This document shows positions 1 to 10,000 of a stretch of DNA of 64,000 nt, in pieces. How positions within the stretch are numbered: the first letter of the stretch is position 1; every line of letters begins with the position of its first letter. This DNA is from an uncultured Bacteroidales bacterium (GTDB lineage Bacteria > Bacteroidota > Bacteroidia > Bacteroidales > Muribaculaceae): assembly GCA_902800715.1 (NCBI GenBank), contig CADCFN010000010.1, forward strand, positions 62,001 through 126,000. The letters run 5' to 3'. The notes below the pieces were generated by a model that was given only the letters and a program-made list of their open reading frames with translations, searched no databases and was not told where the DNA came from. Made by a program: the position numbers and the translations under genes.

Positions 1-3000
1 CGAGAATACGCGCGGGGTTACCAGGATGTCACCCACATAACCGCTGTAGTTCTGCTGCGGGTTCATACCCTTGCGAGCACTCTTGGTGTACAGGTTCTCA
101 ACAGTTGCGTTGAGAGAAATGTTGGTGAGACCAATCTTGTTCAGCAGCGAGTGAGGCAGACGGTAAGTCAGACCGATGTTCTTCACGATGAAGAAGTTCG
201 ATGAGGTGATGTAACGGTCACTGGTTGCGCTGTTGTAGCTGTTGTCGCCAGAGTAAACAGCGGGGGTGCCGTTGGGATCAAGGCGGCTAGCGGGATAGTT
301 GATGTAAGCTTTCTCGCCCTCGCCCACGAGCATATTCTTGAGTTGGTCTTCAGTGTAGGTAACTACGGTACCATTCAGGTCCTTAACCCAAGCCTTCTCC
401 ATGTCGGCATGGATAGCACTGGGAGAACCGCCCATTGAGGTCAGGCTCTGATAGGTCCAGTCGATACACTTGCCACCCAGCTGGAACGAGAAGATACCGC
501 TCAGGGTGAAGTTCTTGAAGTCGATAGTGGGGTTGAAGCTACCATAGAGCTTGGGCACTGCACTGCCGTGCCATTCGCGCTTGCCATAGGTGGCGGGCTT
601 GTAAACGTAGGGAACACCGTCGATAACAACGTATTCCTCAGCAGGGATAGCCTCGCGTTTGCTGATGTCCTCACCTTCTTTCAGCATACCAGGAATATAG
701 AAGTCATGATCGTTGTAGGTATAGAGAGCCTTACCGGTCATGTCATCGATGCCCTTGTAAGTATAGGTGTAGAACGAATACATCGACTTGCCCTCACGGT
801 AGTTATACTGACCGCTCTGCAAACCGGCATTATACTCGTCCTTCTCCTCGCCAACATTATAGATGTCGGGCATCTTGGTAATCTTGTTCTTCAGATAGGT
901 CAGGTTGAGACCGAGGTTGAAACGGAAGTCACCGGTATTGATGAGGTCAGCGTCTGCCGAGAACTCGATACCACGGTTAACCATGTTACCCAGGTTCACT
1001 TGAACCTGTGATACAGCGCTGCTGGTGCTGGTTGCACCGGCCGACAGCGGCTGGTTGAGGCTGAAGATCAGGTCATGAGAACCCTTGATAAAGTACTCAA
1101 TGCTGAAGTTGAGGCGGTTGAACAGACGGCCTTCGAGACCGAAGGTAGCGTTTCTAACCGACTCCCAGCTGAGGTTCTCGTTGGTGAGCTGGCTCTTAAC
1201 CAGAGCACCCATACCACCGTTAACGGTGATGTCATACAGTGCCATGTAGCTGTAGTAGTCAGCGGCACGGTCGTTACCTACCTCACCATAAGCGGCGCGG
1301 AGTTTCAGGTTGTTGATCCAGTCATACTTGCGGATGAAGTCTTCACGGCTCAGAATCCAGCTGGCACCGAAGCTGTAGAAGTTACCCCAGCGGTGCTTGG
1401 GATGGAAACGTGAGCTACCGTCACGACGGAAGGAACCCTCAAATGCATACTTGTCATCCAGGACGTAGCGAATGCGGCCCAGGTAGCTCTCCTTGCGGTC
1501 GTTGTTCTCATAGTCATACAGGTTCTGGATGTCAGAGAAGTTAATCATGTCAATGTGACCGGCAAGGGTCTCGTTGGCCTTGAAACCATACAGGTAGTTG
1601 TACTTGTAGTAGTAGTTCTCATGACCAATCAGGGCCTCAAATGCGTGGCGCTCACCGAAGGTCATGTTCCAGTTCAACAGCTGCTGGAGGGTATAGTTCT
1701 TGTAGCGATACATGGTGCGCTTGGTGCGGGCGTTGTTACCCTGACCGTCACCGATGATGGCGTTGTTGTACTCGCGGTTCTCGGTGTTGCGCACGTTCAG
1801 GTCAGCCTTGGCGGTGATATCAAATCCGTAGGGGAGTACGAAGGTCAAGTAGCCCTGTCCGTTCAATACATTGCGGTAGGTCTTATCCATATCCAGCTCG
1901 GTCTCCCACAGGTAGTGACGACCCGGGTACTGGGTGCGGCCAAACATTTCACCGCTGTCATAAATCTTGTTGCCCATATCGTCGAGCATGTAATCGCCAT
2001 TGGCGCTGTTCATGTCATGCAGGTGGATGGGATAGATAGGAGCGATGTTGCGGCAATAGCCGAAAGCGTTCTTGTAGCTGCCCTCGCTATCGGAGTGGAA
2101 GCGGGTCAACTGGTGAGAACCAGCCATGGTAAAGCCAGTCTTGAACCAGCTCTTGGGCTCCAGATTGACACGGGCACGGCCAGTGATACGCTCAAAGCCC
2201 GACTCCTTGGTGTAACCGTCTTCCTTGGTATAACCAACGCCGAAGTAGTAGTTGGCATTCTTGTTGCCACCGTCGCCGCTCAGGTTATAATCCTGACGGA
2301 AACCGCTGCGGATAGCAGCCTTGAACCAGTCGAGGTCATCAGCCAGACCGCTCTTGATTTCGGCATTGCTCTTCAAGGTGAAGCCGTCAAACAGATTGTC
2401 GTTGGGCTGGTTGAAGATGTTGTAGTGCAGATAGTCGTTGATGATGCCCTTGTTGGCGTTGGCGATAGCCTCGGTCATGGACATTACCTTGGGGGTGCCG
2501 TCGGGGTTCGTACCGCTGTTGCCTGCAACATAGTGCTCACGAGCATAGCTCTGCATCATAGCATTCATCCACTGACGGGCGTTCATGCGGTCGTACTCGG
2601 GGATACCACGGTTGTAAGTACCCATCATGACCGATGCGTTGATGCGAACCTTGTCGTTGCGACCTTTCTTGGTGTTAATCAGAATAACACCATTACCAGC
2701 GCGGTTACCATACAGAGCTGCCGAGGTTGCGTCCTTCAGCACGGTGATGCTCTCGATATCGGCACTGTTAAGGTCACTGATGTTACCACCGAAGGGGACA
2801 CCGTCGATGACGTACAGGGGCTCGTTGCTACCGTTAATCGAAGCGAAACCACGGATGCGGACCGAAGCGTCACTACCAGGCTGGCCATAGGTCGAGTTCA
2901 CAACCAGACCGGTTGTGGTACCTTCCAGAGCCGAGGTGACACTGGTCACGGGGCGGGCCTCAATCTGTTGAGCGGTCACCTGTGACACGGCACCGGTAAG

Positions 3001-3342
3001 CTCGCTCTTCTTGGCGGTACCATAAGCAACTACCACCACCTCGTCAAGGTCTTGGGTGTTGCTGTGCAGCTCTACGACCATACCGTTCTCGGCCTTGACA
3101 GTAACGGGCGTCATGCCGATGTACGAGATGTTCAGTTGGCTGTTAGCATTGGGCACGGTCACGGTAAAGCGGCCATCCAGGTCGGTGGCTGCTCCCGTCT
3201 TGGTGCCTACAACGGTGACTGTAGCACCGATGACAGGTTCATTGTCACCTGCCGACACCACAGTGCCGGTGATGGTGACCTGCGCAAGCGCTGCCGAACA
3301 TACGAGCAGCAGGCTCACTAGCAGTAAAGATAATCTTTTCAT
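1..3342 (-). CDS. SusC/RagA-family TonB-dependent outer-membrane receptor (3' end outside window)
   Basis: An open frame runs from an ATG at 3342 to the window edge, so about 1114 codons are visible and the end of the barrel is missing. The N-terminus is a Sec signal peptide ending near residue 20 (SAALA|Q). It is followed by a carboxypeptidase-regulatory-like domain (about 22-95), a TonB-box/plug start around DEVVVVAYG, and the plug signature PLYVIDGVPFGG with the nearby SITVLKDATSAALYGNRAGN stretch. SusC proteins import oligosaccharides or other nutrients with a SusD lipoprotein lid, powered by TonB. The partner SusD would lie to the left, outside the window, so the substrate cannot be named. 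It differs clearly from the SusC at 7087. A 394-bp gap separates it from pafA, suggesting its own promoter. Confidence 0.95.
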   Translation of the reverse strand, partial: MKRLSLLLVSLLLVCSAALAQVTITGTVVSAGDNEPVIGATVTVVGTKTGAATDLDGRFTVTVPNANSQLNISYIGMTPVTVKAENGMVVELHSNTQDLDEVVVVAYGTAKKSELTGAVSQVTAQQIEARPVTSVTSALEGTTTGLVVNSTYGQPGSDASVRIRGFASINGSNEPLYVIDGVPFGGNISDLNSADIESITVLKDATSAALYGNRAGNGVILINTKKGRNDKVRINASVMMGTYNRGIPEYDRMNARQWMNAMMQSYAREHYVAGNSGTNPDGTPKVMSMTEAIANANKGIINDYLHYNIFNQPNDNLFDGFTLKSNAEIKSGLADDLDWFKAAIRSGFRQDYNLSGDGGNKNANYYFGVGYTKEDGYTKESGFERITGRARVNLEPKSWFKTGFTMAGSHQLTRFHSDSEGSYKNAFGYCRNIAPIYPIHLHDMNSANGDYMLDDMGNKIYDSGEMFGRTQYPGRHYLWETELDMDKTYRNVLNGQGYLTFVLPYGFDITAKADLNVRNTENREYNNAIIGDGQGNNARTKRTMYRYKNYTLQQLLNWNMTFGERHAFEALIGHENYYYKYNYLYGFKANETLAGHIDMINFSDIQNLYDYENNDRKESYLGRIRYVLDDKYAFEGSFRRDGSSRFHPKHRWGNFYSFGASWILSREDFIRKYDWINNLKLRAAYGEVGNDRAADYYSYMALYDITVNGGMGALVKSQLTNENLSWESVRNATFGLEGRLFNRLNFSIEYFIKGSHDLIFSLNQPLSAGATSTSSAVSQVQVNLGNMVNRGIEFSADADLINTGDFRFNLGLNLTYLKNKITKMPDIYNVGEEKDEYNAGLQSGQYNYREGKSMYSFYTYTYKGIDDMTGKALYTYNDHDFYIPGMLKEGEDISKREAIPAEEYVVIDGVPYVYKPATYGKREWHGSAVPKLYGSFNPTIDFKNFTLSGIFSFQLGGKCIDWTYQSLTSMGGSPSAIHADMEKAWVKDLNGTVVTYTEDQLKNMLVGEGEKAYINYPASRLDPNGTPAVYSGDNSYNSATSDRYITSSNFFIVKNIGLTYRLPHSLLNKIGLTNISLNATVENLYTKSARKGMNPQQNYSGYVGDILVTPRVFS

Positions 3343-3511
3343 ACACGTTTTGTTTTTAAATTTATAGTAAAAATTATAGTAAAAAGTTATTCAAATTTCT
3401 ATTATCTGCGAGCGTCTCATGGATGTTTTATGAGGACATCATGGCTAAAGAACTACTCAAGATTAGTCAATTATAACCATTGATACTTACCCACATTAAT
3501 AATGAATTTTA

Positions 3512-3519
3512 CAAAATTA
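3512..3519 (-). promoter_or_regulatory. -7 box (TAATTTTG) for the SusC-like gene
   Basis: On the minus strand TAATTTTG matches the Bacteroidota -7 consensus TAnnTTTG. It would give a leader of about 165 nt before the ATG at 3342. The leader holds an imperfect small hairpin around 3418-3443 but nothing else recognised. The rest of the 3343-3736 gap is AT-rich, apart from the pafA terminator. Confidence 0.5.
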
Positions 3520-3681
3520 CTGCTTTTTTTTGAAACTAAGTATAAAAAATGCAAAAAATGTTACTGCTATTGATGAATCAGTGCTCTGAAACATGCTGGA
3601 AAGGGAGCAAAAAGTGTAGGTCTCAAGGCGGTGAAAGTGGCTTGAAAAGCATAGTTTTCAAGAGGCTTTTTAACATTACGA

Positions 3682-3714
3682 AACAAGGGCGCCTTATGCC
3701 TGTGCGCCCTTGTT
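3682..3714 (-). terminator. Terminator hairpin downstream of pafA
   Basis: A perfect 11-bp stem (3682-3692 pairing with 3704-3714) with an 11-nt loop lies 23 nt beyond the pafA stop codon. No long U tract follows, so termination strength is uncertain. Confidence 0.65.
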
Positions 3715-3736
3715 GAAGATATTGATAACCAATGTT

Positions 3737-5200
3737 TTACTCAAAAATCGGCTTGCCGATGCAGCCGTTGGGGGCCTGAATGTGGAGCATGGCGCACACA
3801 GTGGCTGCGATGTCGGTCATGTGGGTGAGACGTGAGGTTTCACCGGGGGTAATGTGCCAACCCATAAAAATCAGCGGTATGTGGCTGTCGCTCTGGCTCC
3901 AGGTGCCGTGATTGGACCCTGCTTCCTCTTTCTTGCCGGCATAGACTCCCGTGCGGGGCACAATGTAGATTTCGCCACTGCGTTCGGGGAAGTAACCCAG
4001 CTTGATGCGCTCCTTCAGGATGGTAGGAATGGGGTAGGTGTCGATATGGGCAACATCGATGGCCCATTGTATTTCCTCGGGGGTTTCCAGAGCCTGGCAA
4101 GCGGCGCGCATTACTTCGTCATAGTTGAGATGGGCATTGTTGATGACCTCGTGATTGAGGTAGAAGGTGTACTCCATCTCAGCCTTGAGGATGTCTTTTA
4201 CACCGAATTGTTGCTCGAGCAAGGTGTTGGCAGCCGTGAGGGCGTCGGGATTTTGCCAGCAGCCACTGGGCAGTCCGTGCTTGGTCATGCGGGGATAGCT
4301 GTGGGTGCCACCATGGTCGGCACTCAGGAACAGCAGGTAGTTGCCGCGTCCGATGCGTTGATCCAAAACTTCGATGAAATGGGCAATTTCCTTGTCCAAT
4401 TGCTGATAGATGGAATCGACTTTGGGCGAATGGGTACCGTAGTAGTGCGAACACATGTCGGTGTTGGAAACGCTGATGGTGAGCATGTCAGTTACCTCGC
4501 CTTGGCCTAATTTCTCGTTGATGAGTGCCTGCTCGGCGAGCGCAAAGGTCAAAGTCGTACCAATGGGAAGGTTATAGACATCGCTGGAAAGCTCGTCACG
4601 GTGTTGCTTGTTGAAGTCACTGACCCACTTCGGCAGTTTATCCATGTAGTAAGTGCTGGTAACCATAGACTTGCTGCCATTATCATACCAATAGGCGCCG
4701 ATGGGGCGGTGTCCCGACGGCAGGATGGCGGCGCGGTCTTTGAGGGCGATGCCCACAGTGCGACTCTTGAAGTCGGTGGCAAGCAGCAACTGGTCGGCAA
4801 TGGTGGTCGTAATCAGGTTGCGCGGTGACTTGCCGCGGGTCTTTTCGTTACCCCCTACGCCCCGTTCGGAATCGTCCTGCACGCTGGTCACATTCTTGCC
4901 GTTAAGCATGAAGTTGTTGCCCGCGATGCCGTGAAAGGCGGGTGTCGTGCCCGTGTAAATGCTGGAGTGCCCGATTGCGGTCACCGTGGGCACATAGTCG
5001 ATGATGGTGTTATTGCACAGGTAACCGTCATGGAGCAATGTCTTGAAGCCGCCTTCCCCCCACTGATAGTTATAGAGGTAGTCCCACCTCATCTGGTCCA
5101 CAACGAGCCCCACAACCAACTTGGGCCTCTCCACTTGGGCCGTAGCGCTAAGCGCCATTACAGCCATCACGACAACAAAAAATTTCTTTATATTATTCAT
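3737..5200 (-). CDS. pafA: PafA-type alkaline phosphatase
   Basis: This 487-aa exported phosphomonoesterase of the alkaline phosphatase/nucleotide pyrophosphatase superfamily has a signal peptide (residues 1-21, SATAQ). Active-site features of Bacteroidota PafA are visible: metal ligand Asp35 (VVDQMRWD), the predicted nucleophile Thr74 in PTVTAIGH, Asn95 in HGIAGNNF, and Lys154/Arg156 in LKDRAAILPSGH. The metal motifs SADHGG and HGTWSQSDSHIPL come later. The Thr-Asn and Lys-x-Arg spacings agree with the known enzyme. It releases phosphate from organic phosphomonoesters in the periplasm, largely independent of phosphate level in the species studied. The gene is convergent with nothing and is followed by a hairpin. 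Its upstream side abuts the GxxExxY cassette, whose end carries a possible promoter. Confidence 0.9.
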   Translation of the reverse strand: MNNIKKFFVVVMAVMALSATAQVERPKLVVGLVVDQMRWDYLYNYQWGEGGFKTLLHDGYLCNNTIIDYVPTVTAIGHSSIYTGTTPAFHGIAGNNFMLNGKNVTSVQDDSERGVGGNEKTRGKSPRNLITTTIADQLLLATDFKSRTVGIALKDRAAILPSGHRPIGAYWYDNGSKSMVTSTYYMDKLPKWVSDFNKQHRDELSSDVYNLPIGTTLTFALAEQALINEKLGQGEVTDMLTISVSNTDMCSHYYGTHSPKVDSIYQQLDKEIAHFIEVLDQRIGRGNYLLFLSADHGGTHSYPRMTKHGLPSGCWQNPDALTAANTLLEQQFGVKDILKAEMEYTFYLNHEVINNAHLNYDEVMRAACQALETPEEIQWAIDVAHIDTYPIPTILKERIKLGYFPERSGEIYIVPRTGVYAGKKEEAGSNHGTWSQSDSHIPLIFMGWHITPGETSRLTHMTDIAATVCAMLHIQAPNGCIGKPIFE

Positions 5201-5237
5201 AAAAACAAGTATTTAGTTGATATCTGTAAGAATTATG

Positions 5238-5267
5238 AAAACAAGAAATACAAGAAATACAAATATA
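5238..5267 (+). repeat. Left inverted repeat of the GxxExxY cassette (three 9-bp units)
   Basis: Positions 5241-5267 hold three consecutive 9-bp units: ACAAGAAAT, ACAAGAAAT, ACAAATATA. The 25 bases at 5238-5262 match the reverse complement of 5728-5752 with one mismatch. The gene 5286-5720 lies between the two arms. Confidence 0.85.
5260..5267 (-). promoter_or_regulatory. Outward-facing -7 box (TATATTTG) within the cassette end, toward pafA
   Basis: Read on the minus strand, the third 9-bp unit contains TATATTTG, a full match to TAnnTTTG, 59 nt before the pafA start codon. No other -7 match is visible between here and pafA, so pafA may be transcribed from it. Confidence 0.4.
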
Positions 5268-5285
5268 AAATCTTATGGACAATTA

Positions 5286-5720
5286 TTATCTGTATCTGTG
5301 AACTAGACGCCCATATACATCTAGGATGTCTCTTTTCTCTGTATCATAAAAAAACCGTTGAATGTCAACATTTTTTGGAGCAAAGTTCACTAAAATTCCA
5401 CATGGGAGATTCAGTAGCCTCATGTAATTGAACAATTGGGCTCGGTGGTTGTTGTTCAACTCTTCAACTGACTTGCATTCAAGGACTATGTCATCCTTGC
5501 AAAGAAAGTCAACGCGATAGTGGGTTTTCATCTGTTGCCCATGATACCGTGGATAGAATGTGAGTTCTTTTTTGTAGGGAATTTGTGATTCCTCAAGTTG
5601 AATTTGCAAACCTTCTTGATAACAGTATTCGTTGAGTCCAGCACCGAGCTCTTTATGGACTTCATAGAGAGCGCCTACAACATCATAAACATGCTCCTTT
5701 AATTTGTGGACATCAATCAT
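5286..5720 (-). CDS. GxxExxY protein (PD-(D/E)XK-like fold)
   Basis: This 144-aa protein belongs to the GxxExxY family, named for the motif seen here as GLNEYCY (about residues 28-34). A PD-(D/E)XK nuclease-like core is present: Asp in YRVDF and an ExK pair in VLECKSVEEL, followed by HRAQLFNYMRLLNLPCGILVNF. The biochemical role of the family is not established, and nuclease activity is inferred only from the fold. There is no signal peptide, so it is probably cytoplasmic. The gene is bounded on both sides by inverted 9-bp-unit arrays, and its start is only 3 nt from the right array. It lies between lacI and pafA and looks like an inserted single-gene cassette. Confidence 0.85.
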   Translation of the reverse strand: MIDVHKLKEHVYDVVGALYEVHKELGAGLNEYCYQEGLQIQLEESQIPYKKELTFYPRYHGQQMKTHYRVDFLCKDDIVLECKSVEELNNNHRAQLFNYMRLLNLPCGILVNFAPKNVDIQRFFYDTEKRDILDVYGRLVHRYR

Positions 5721-5722
5721 TG

Positions 5723-5752
5723 TTTAATTGTATTTTTTGTATTTCTTGTTTT
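5723..5752 (-). repeat. Right inverted repeat of the GxxExxY cassette (three 9-bp units)
   Basis: Read on the minus strand, 5749-5723 is ACAAGAAAT, ACAAAAAAT, ACAATTAAA, mirroring the left array. The outer end is 5 bp from the lacI stop codon. Confidence 0.85.
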
Positions 5753-5757
5753 TAAAT

Positions 5758-6789
5758 TTATGGGTGGCGGGTGGTGCCGCGGATGACGAGGCGGGTCTTG
5801 ACGATGCGTTTCTCGGCGTGGTCAGGTGACAGAGTGCCTTCTACCAGACCGATAAGGATGTCGGCGGCCTCTTTTCCCACTTGGGTGCCGCGTTGCTCCA
5901 CCGTCGTCAGCATCGGATCGCACACCGTGGCACGGAAACCGTTGGTGAAGCCGCAGATGCTCACGTCGTCAGGGACGGTATAGCCCATACGCTTGACCAC
6001 CGAGAGGATGCCGATGGCGGTCTCGTCGTTGACGGCAAAGAAAGCGTCAGGGCGGTTCTCCATGTGCATCATGGCGGGCGTAATGCGTTCTGCATCAGCG
6101 CGGTTGTCGCAGATGCGCACCAGGTCCTCGTCGAGTGTCAGTCCATACTTGTACAGGGCGTCGCGGTAACCGTTGAAGCGATTCTTGGCAATCATCATAT
6201 TCATCGATGCCCCATAGAAGGCGATGCGTTTGCACCCCGTCTCGATAAGGTGTGACACGGCATTCATGGTGCCCATGTAATCATCGACCACCACGCGGCT
6301 GGCGTTGAGGGCGGGGCAGATGCGGTCATAGAATACCAGCGGCACGCCTGCCGCTGTGAGATGCTCAAAGTGGTCATAGCGCTCGGTGTCCTTGGCTTGG
6401 GACACGATGATGCCGCACACCTTGTTCTTCAGCATCGCCTCACATATCTGCACCTCGCGCTCATAACTCTCGTTACTTTTTGCCACAATCAGATGATAGC
6501 CTCGCGACGACGCCTCGCTCTCGATGCCATCGAGGATGGACGAGAAGTAGTAATGCACCAGTTCGGGCACAATCACTCCGATGGCACGCGAAGGGTTGCG
6601 ACGGCTGTGTCGCAGCTGCTCGGCAATGACATTGGGAAAATAGTTGTGCTCTCGGGCGAATTGTTGGATAGCCTGGCGGCGTTCGCGCGAGATGCTGGGG
6701 CTGTCACTCAAAGCCCTTGATACCGTGGCTACTGATACGCCCAACTCGCGGGCGATATCTTTCATAGTCATCTGTCGTTTATCATCCAT
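5758..6789 (-). CDS. LacI-family transcriptional regulator, probable regulator of the starch genes
   Basis: This 343-aa protein has the classic layout: an N-terminal LacI helix-turn-helix (residues about 7-55, MKDIARELGVSVATVSRAL) and hinge, followed by a periplasmic-binding-protein-like effector domain (IGVIVPELVHYYFSSILDGI onward). It is divergent from susC, with a 297-bp shared gap. That gap holds a GCAANCGNTTGC palindrome, a typical LacI-family half-site arrangement, and two more copies lie before the amylase and transporter operons. The protein is therefore inferred to sense a maltooligosaccharide-type ligand. This replaces the SusR regulator of Bacteroides thetaiotaomicron. Position relative to the promoters suggests activation of the target operons and possible autoregulation. 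Confidence 0.88.
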   Translation of the reverse strand: MDDKRQMTMKDIARELGVSVATVSRALSDSPSISRERRQAIQQFAREHNYFPNVIAEQLRHSRRNPSRAIGVIVPELVHYYFSSILDGIESEASSRGYHLIVAKSNESYEREVQICEAMLKNKVCGIIVSQAKDTERYDHFEHLTAAGVPLVFYDRICPALNASRVVVDDYMGTMNAVSHLIETGCKRIAFYGASMNMMIAKNRFNGYRDALYKYGLTLDEDLVRICDNRADAERITPAMMHMENRPDAFFAVNDETAIGILSVVKRMGYTVPDDVSICGFTNGFRATVCDPMLTTVEQRGTQVGKEAADILIGLVEGTLSPDHAEKRIVKTRLVIRGTTRHP

Positions 6790-6855
6790 TGTGATTCAAT
6801 TATAATAACTTAAGTTGGTTGGAGTTGATGGTAGTACTTAACCAGCAATCTGTTG

Positions 6856-6863
6856 CGAAATTA
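6856..6863 (-). promoter_or_regulatory. Probable -7 box (TAATTTCG) for lacI
   Basis: TAATTTCG on the minus strand is one base off TAnnTTTG and lies 66 nt before the lacI ATG. The operator at 6883-6894 falls about 20 nt upstream of it, over the -33 region, so the regulator could also repress its own gene. Confidence 0.4.
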
Positions 6864-6882
6864 CAACGAAAAAACGGACTAC

Positions 6883-6894
6883 GCAAACGATTGC
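6883..6894. promoter_or_regulatory. LacI-type operator upstream of susC
   Basis: GCAAACGATTGC is a palindromic LacI-family site of form GCAANCGNTTGC. Its right edge is exactly 56 nt before the -7 box at 6951. Confidence 0.7.
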
Positions 6895-6950
6895 ATTCAA
6901 TTAAACATTTTTTTAACATTAATAAAAAAGAAAGTTATATTTAATATTTC

Positions 6951-6958
6951 TATTTTTG
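6951..6958 (+). promoter_or_regulatory. -7 box (TATTTTTG) for the susC operon
   Basis: It matches TAnnTTTG and lies 128 nt before the susC start. No clear -33 element is seen, which fits a promoter that needs an activator. Confidence 0.6.
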
Positions 6959-7086
6959 CCATGTTTTATAGGCTGCAAAATAGGCCTTTAAACCTAGGTA
7001 GAAATATGGATATGACGATTTTTAGCGTTGTAAACGAATATTAAACGATTGATTACCAATATAATATTAACTTTAAAAATTTTAAA

Positions 7087-10000
7087 ATGAAGCAGGTAAA
7101 CATCAGAATTCCTATTAGGATTCTTACCCTCGTGATGGGACTCTTCCTGTCACTGGGAGCCTATGCACAGATTACTGTGAATGGCATTGTGAAGGATGCT
7201 ACCGGCGAGCCTGTCATCGGCGCGAGTGTTCGTGTCGCTGGCACCCAGCAGGGTACAGTAACCGACTTTGACGGTCTGTTCACCCTCGAAGGTGTGCCTC
7301 AGGGCGCCAAGCTCCAGATTTCGTCTATCGGCTACGACACCCATGAGGTGACGGCAGCCAGTGACTTAGTAATCACCCTGGCCGAGAGCACCCAGATGCT
7401 GCAAAATCTGGTGGTCATCGGTTATGGTGTCGTTAAGAAAAACGACTTGACCGGTTCGGTAGCGGCTCTCAAGCCCGATTCCAAGAACAAGGGTGTCGTT
7501 GTCAGCGCTCAGGACATGCTCGGCGGTAAGGTTGCCGGTGTGAGCGTGACCAGCAACAGTGGTGAGCCTGGTGGCGGTGCAACCATCCGCGTGCGTGGTG
7601 GTTCGTCACTGAACGCCAGCAACAACCCCCTCATCGTTATCGATGGTATCGCCATGGATAACAACGGTGTGAGCGGTCTGTCCAACCCCCTGTCACTGGT
7701 TAACCCCCAGGACATCGAGAGCTTCAACGTGCTGAAGGATGCTTCGGCCACCGCCATCTACGGTAGCCGTGGTTCTAACGGTGTCATCATCATCACCACC
7801 AAGAAAGGTCGTCGTGGCCAGCGTCCCGCCGTTTCCTATAACGGTAGTGTGACTTGGAGCATGAAGAAGAAGACCATCGACGTGATGACCGGTGATGAGT
7901 ACCGTGATTTCGTGAAGAAAATCTTCGAGAACAACACCCGTAGGGATAATGCCCTGTCGCTGCTGGGCAATGCCAACACCGACTGGCAGAAAGAGATTTA
8001 CCGCACTGCATTGAGCCATGACCACAACCTGACCGTGGCCGGTTCTGTAGGTGATTATCTGCCTTATCGTGTTTCGGCAGGCTTCACCGACCAGCAAGGT
8101 ATCCTCAAGACCTCTGACTTCAAGCGTTATACCGTGGCCTTGAACCTGAATCCTTCGCTGTTCAACGATCATCTGACCTTCAACCTCAACGGTAAGTTGG
8201 CTTGGACCAAGTCTCGTTGGGCTGACACTGGTGCTGTGGGTAATGCCGTTCGCATGGACCCGACGCAGCCTATTACCAGCAACAACCCGATGTATGACGG
8301 TACTGGTGGCTATTTCGAGTGGATGCAGCCCAATGGCTCTGATCCCGCTTGGCCCTATACCAAGAACACCAACGCACCCTACAACCCCGTGGCAATGCTC
8401 GACAACCATGACAACAGTGGTAAGACCCACTCGTTCATCGGTAGCGCCGACATCGATTACAAGATTCACGGCTTTGAGGACTTGAGGCTCCACCTCACCC
8501 TGGGTGGTGACTTCACCGGCGGTAATGGTCACAACATCAGTGCCAATATCTCTAACACCTCCAACTACTGGGGCAATAACAGCTATTATACCCAGAGCAA
8601 GGAGAACTTGCAGTTGAGTACTTATGCTCAGTACTACAAGGACTTCAACGACAAGCACCATTTCGACATCATGGCAGGTTACGAGTGGCAGCACAACTGG
8701 CGCAAGGAGTATAACGAGTCGTGGGGTACCTATCCCAGCACTTCGGAACTCTACTTCCTCGCTGCTGATGCCGAGAATGGCGCACTTAAGGTCGTTCCTG
8801 GCCAGTGGATTCCCGGAGCCCAGTACAACATTGGTGACTCCAAGGCCGGTGCCATCCGTGCCGAGGGCGTTTACCGCCAGAACAACGGTCTGGGTTACCG
8901 CACCGAGAACTACTTGGTATCGTTCTTTGGCCGTATGAATTACAGCTACGCTAGCCGCTACCTGTTGACCTTCACCATGCGTTATGACGGCTCGTCACGC
9001 TTCAAAAAGCACTGGGCTATGTTCCCGTCGGCAGCCTTTGCATGGAAGATCAACGAGGAAGCCTTCATGAAGGATGGTGCTTTCAGCGACCTCAAGTTGC
9101 GCCTCGGTTGGGGTAAGACCGGTCAGCAGGAAGGCATCGGTGACTATAACTACTTTGCCACCTACGTGATGAGCAACGGTAGCATGGGTTCCTTCTATGA
9201 TATTTCAGGTGACGGCTCCAAGGCTAAGCCCAATGTTTACAACCCCGAGCTCAAGTGGGAGACCACCACAACGACCAACGTCGGTATTGACTGGGGTATC
9301 ATGAACCAGCGTCTGAGCGGTAGCATCGACTGGTACTATCGCAAGACTACCGACCTGTTGAACTGGGCCACCTTCTCGGCTATGACCAACTTCAAGAACG
9401 CGTTCTACAAGAACATTGGTTCGCTGCGCAACACCGGTCTTGAGTTCACCTTGAACTGGAAGGCCATCTCTACCAATGACCTGTTGTGGACCATCGACTA
9501 TAACTTGACCTACAACAGCAATAAGGTCCTCGAGCTCATCAACGACGATCCCAGCTACTTCGTGACCACTGGTAGCATCGGTATCAACGGTCCTGCTCAG
9601 GCTCACGTAGTAGGTCATCCCTCGAACAGCTTCTATGTTTACCAGCAGGTCTATGACCAGGCCGGCAAGCCCATCGAGGGCCAGGTGGTTGACCGCAACG
9701 GTGACGGTGTGATCAGTGACGCCGACAAGTACCTGTACAAGTCGCCGTGGGCTCCTGTAACCATGGGTCTGGGTTCGCGCCTTGACTGGAAGAATTGGGA
9801 CTTCGGTTTCAACCTGCGTGCCAGCATCGGCAACTACGTGTTCAACAATGTGATGCAGGGTTATCACAACGTGAGCCCCGCTGCAGTGTTCGAGGAGGTT
9901 GGTGCCTTCTATCTGAACAACCGTCCCCGCACGTCGGTTGAGATGGGCTGGCAGACCTATAACAACCACGCTAACTTCAGCGACTACTGGGTACAGAACG

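Noticed and set aside
1555-2985. Long open frame on the plus strand opposite the SusC-like gene
   Set aside because: It is the complement of a well-supported SusC coding frame with family motifs, and it has no recognisable domain or start context.
5231-5761. Possible target-site duplication (AATTATG versus AATTTATG) around the GxxExxY cassette
   Set aside because: The flanks are AT-rich and the match is imperfect, so chance similarity is likely.
6853-7044. Possible 63-aa gene upstream of susC
   Set aside because: It overlaps the operator and the -7 box, is AT-rich and has no family resemblance.
7693-8694. Open frame on the minus strand inside susC
   Set aside because: It is a shadow of the codon-biased susC frame with no conserved motif.
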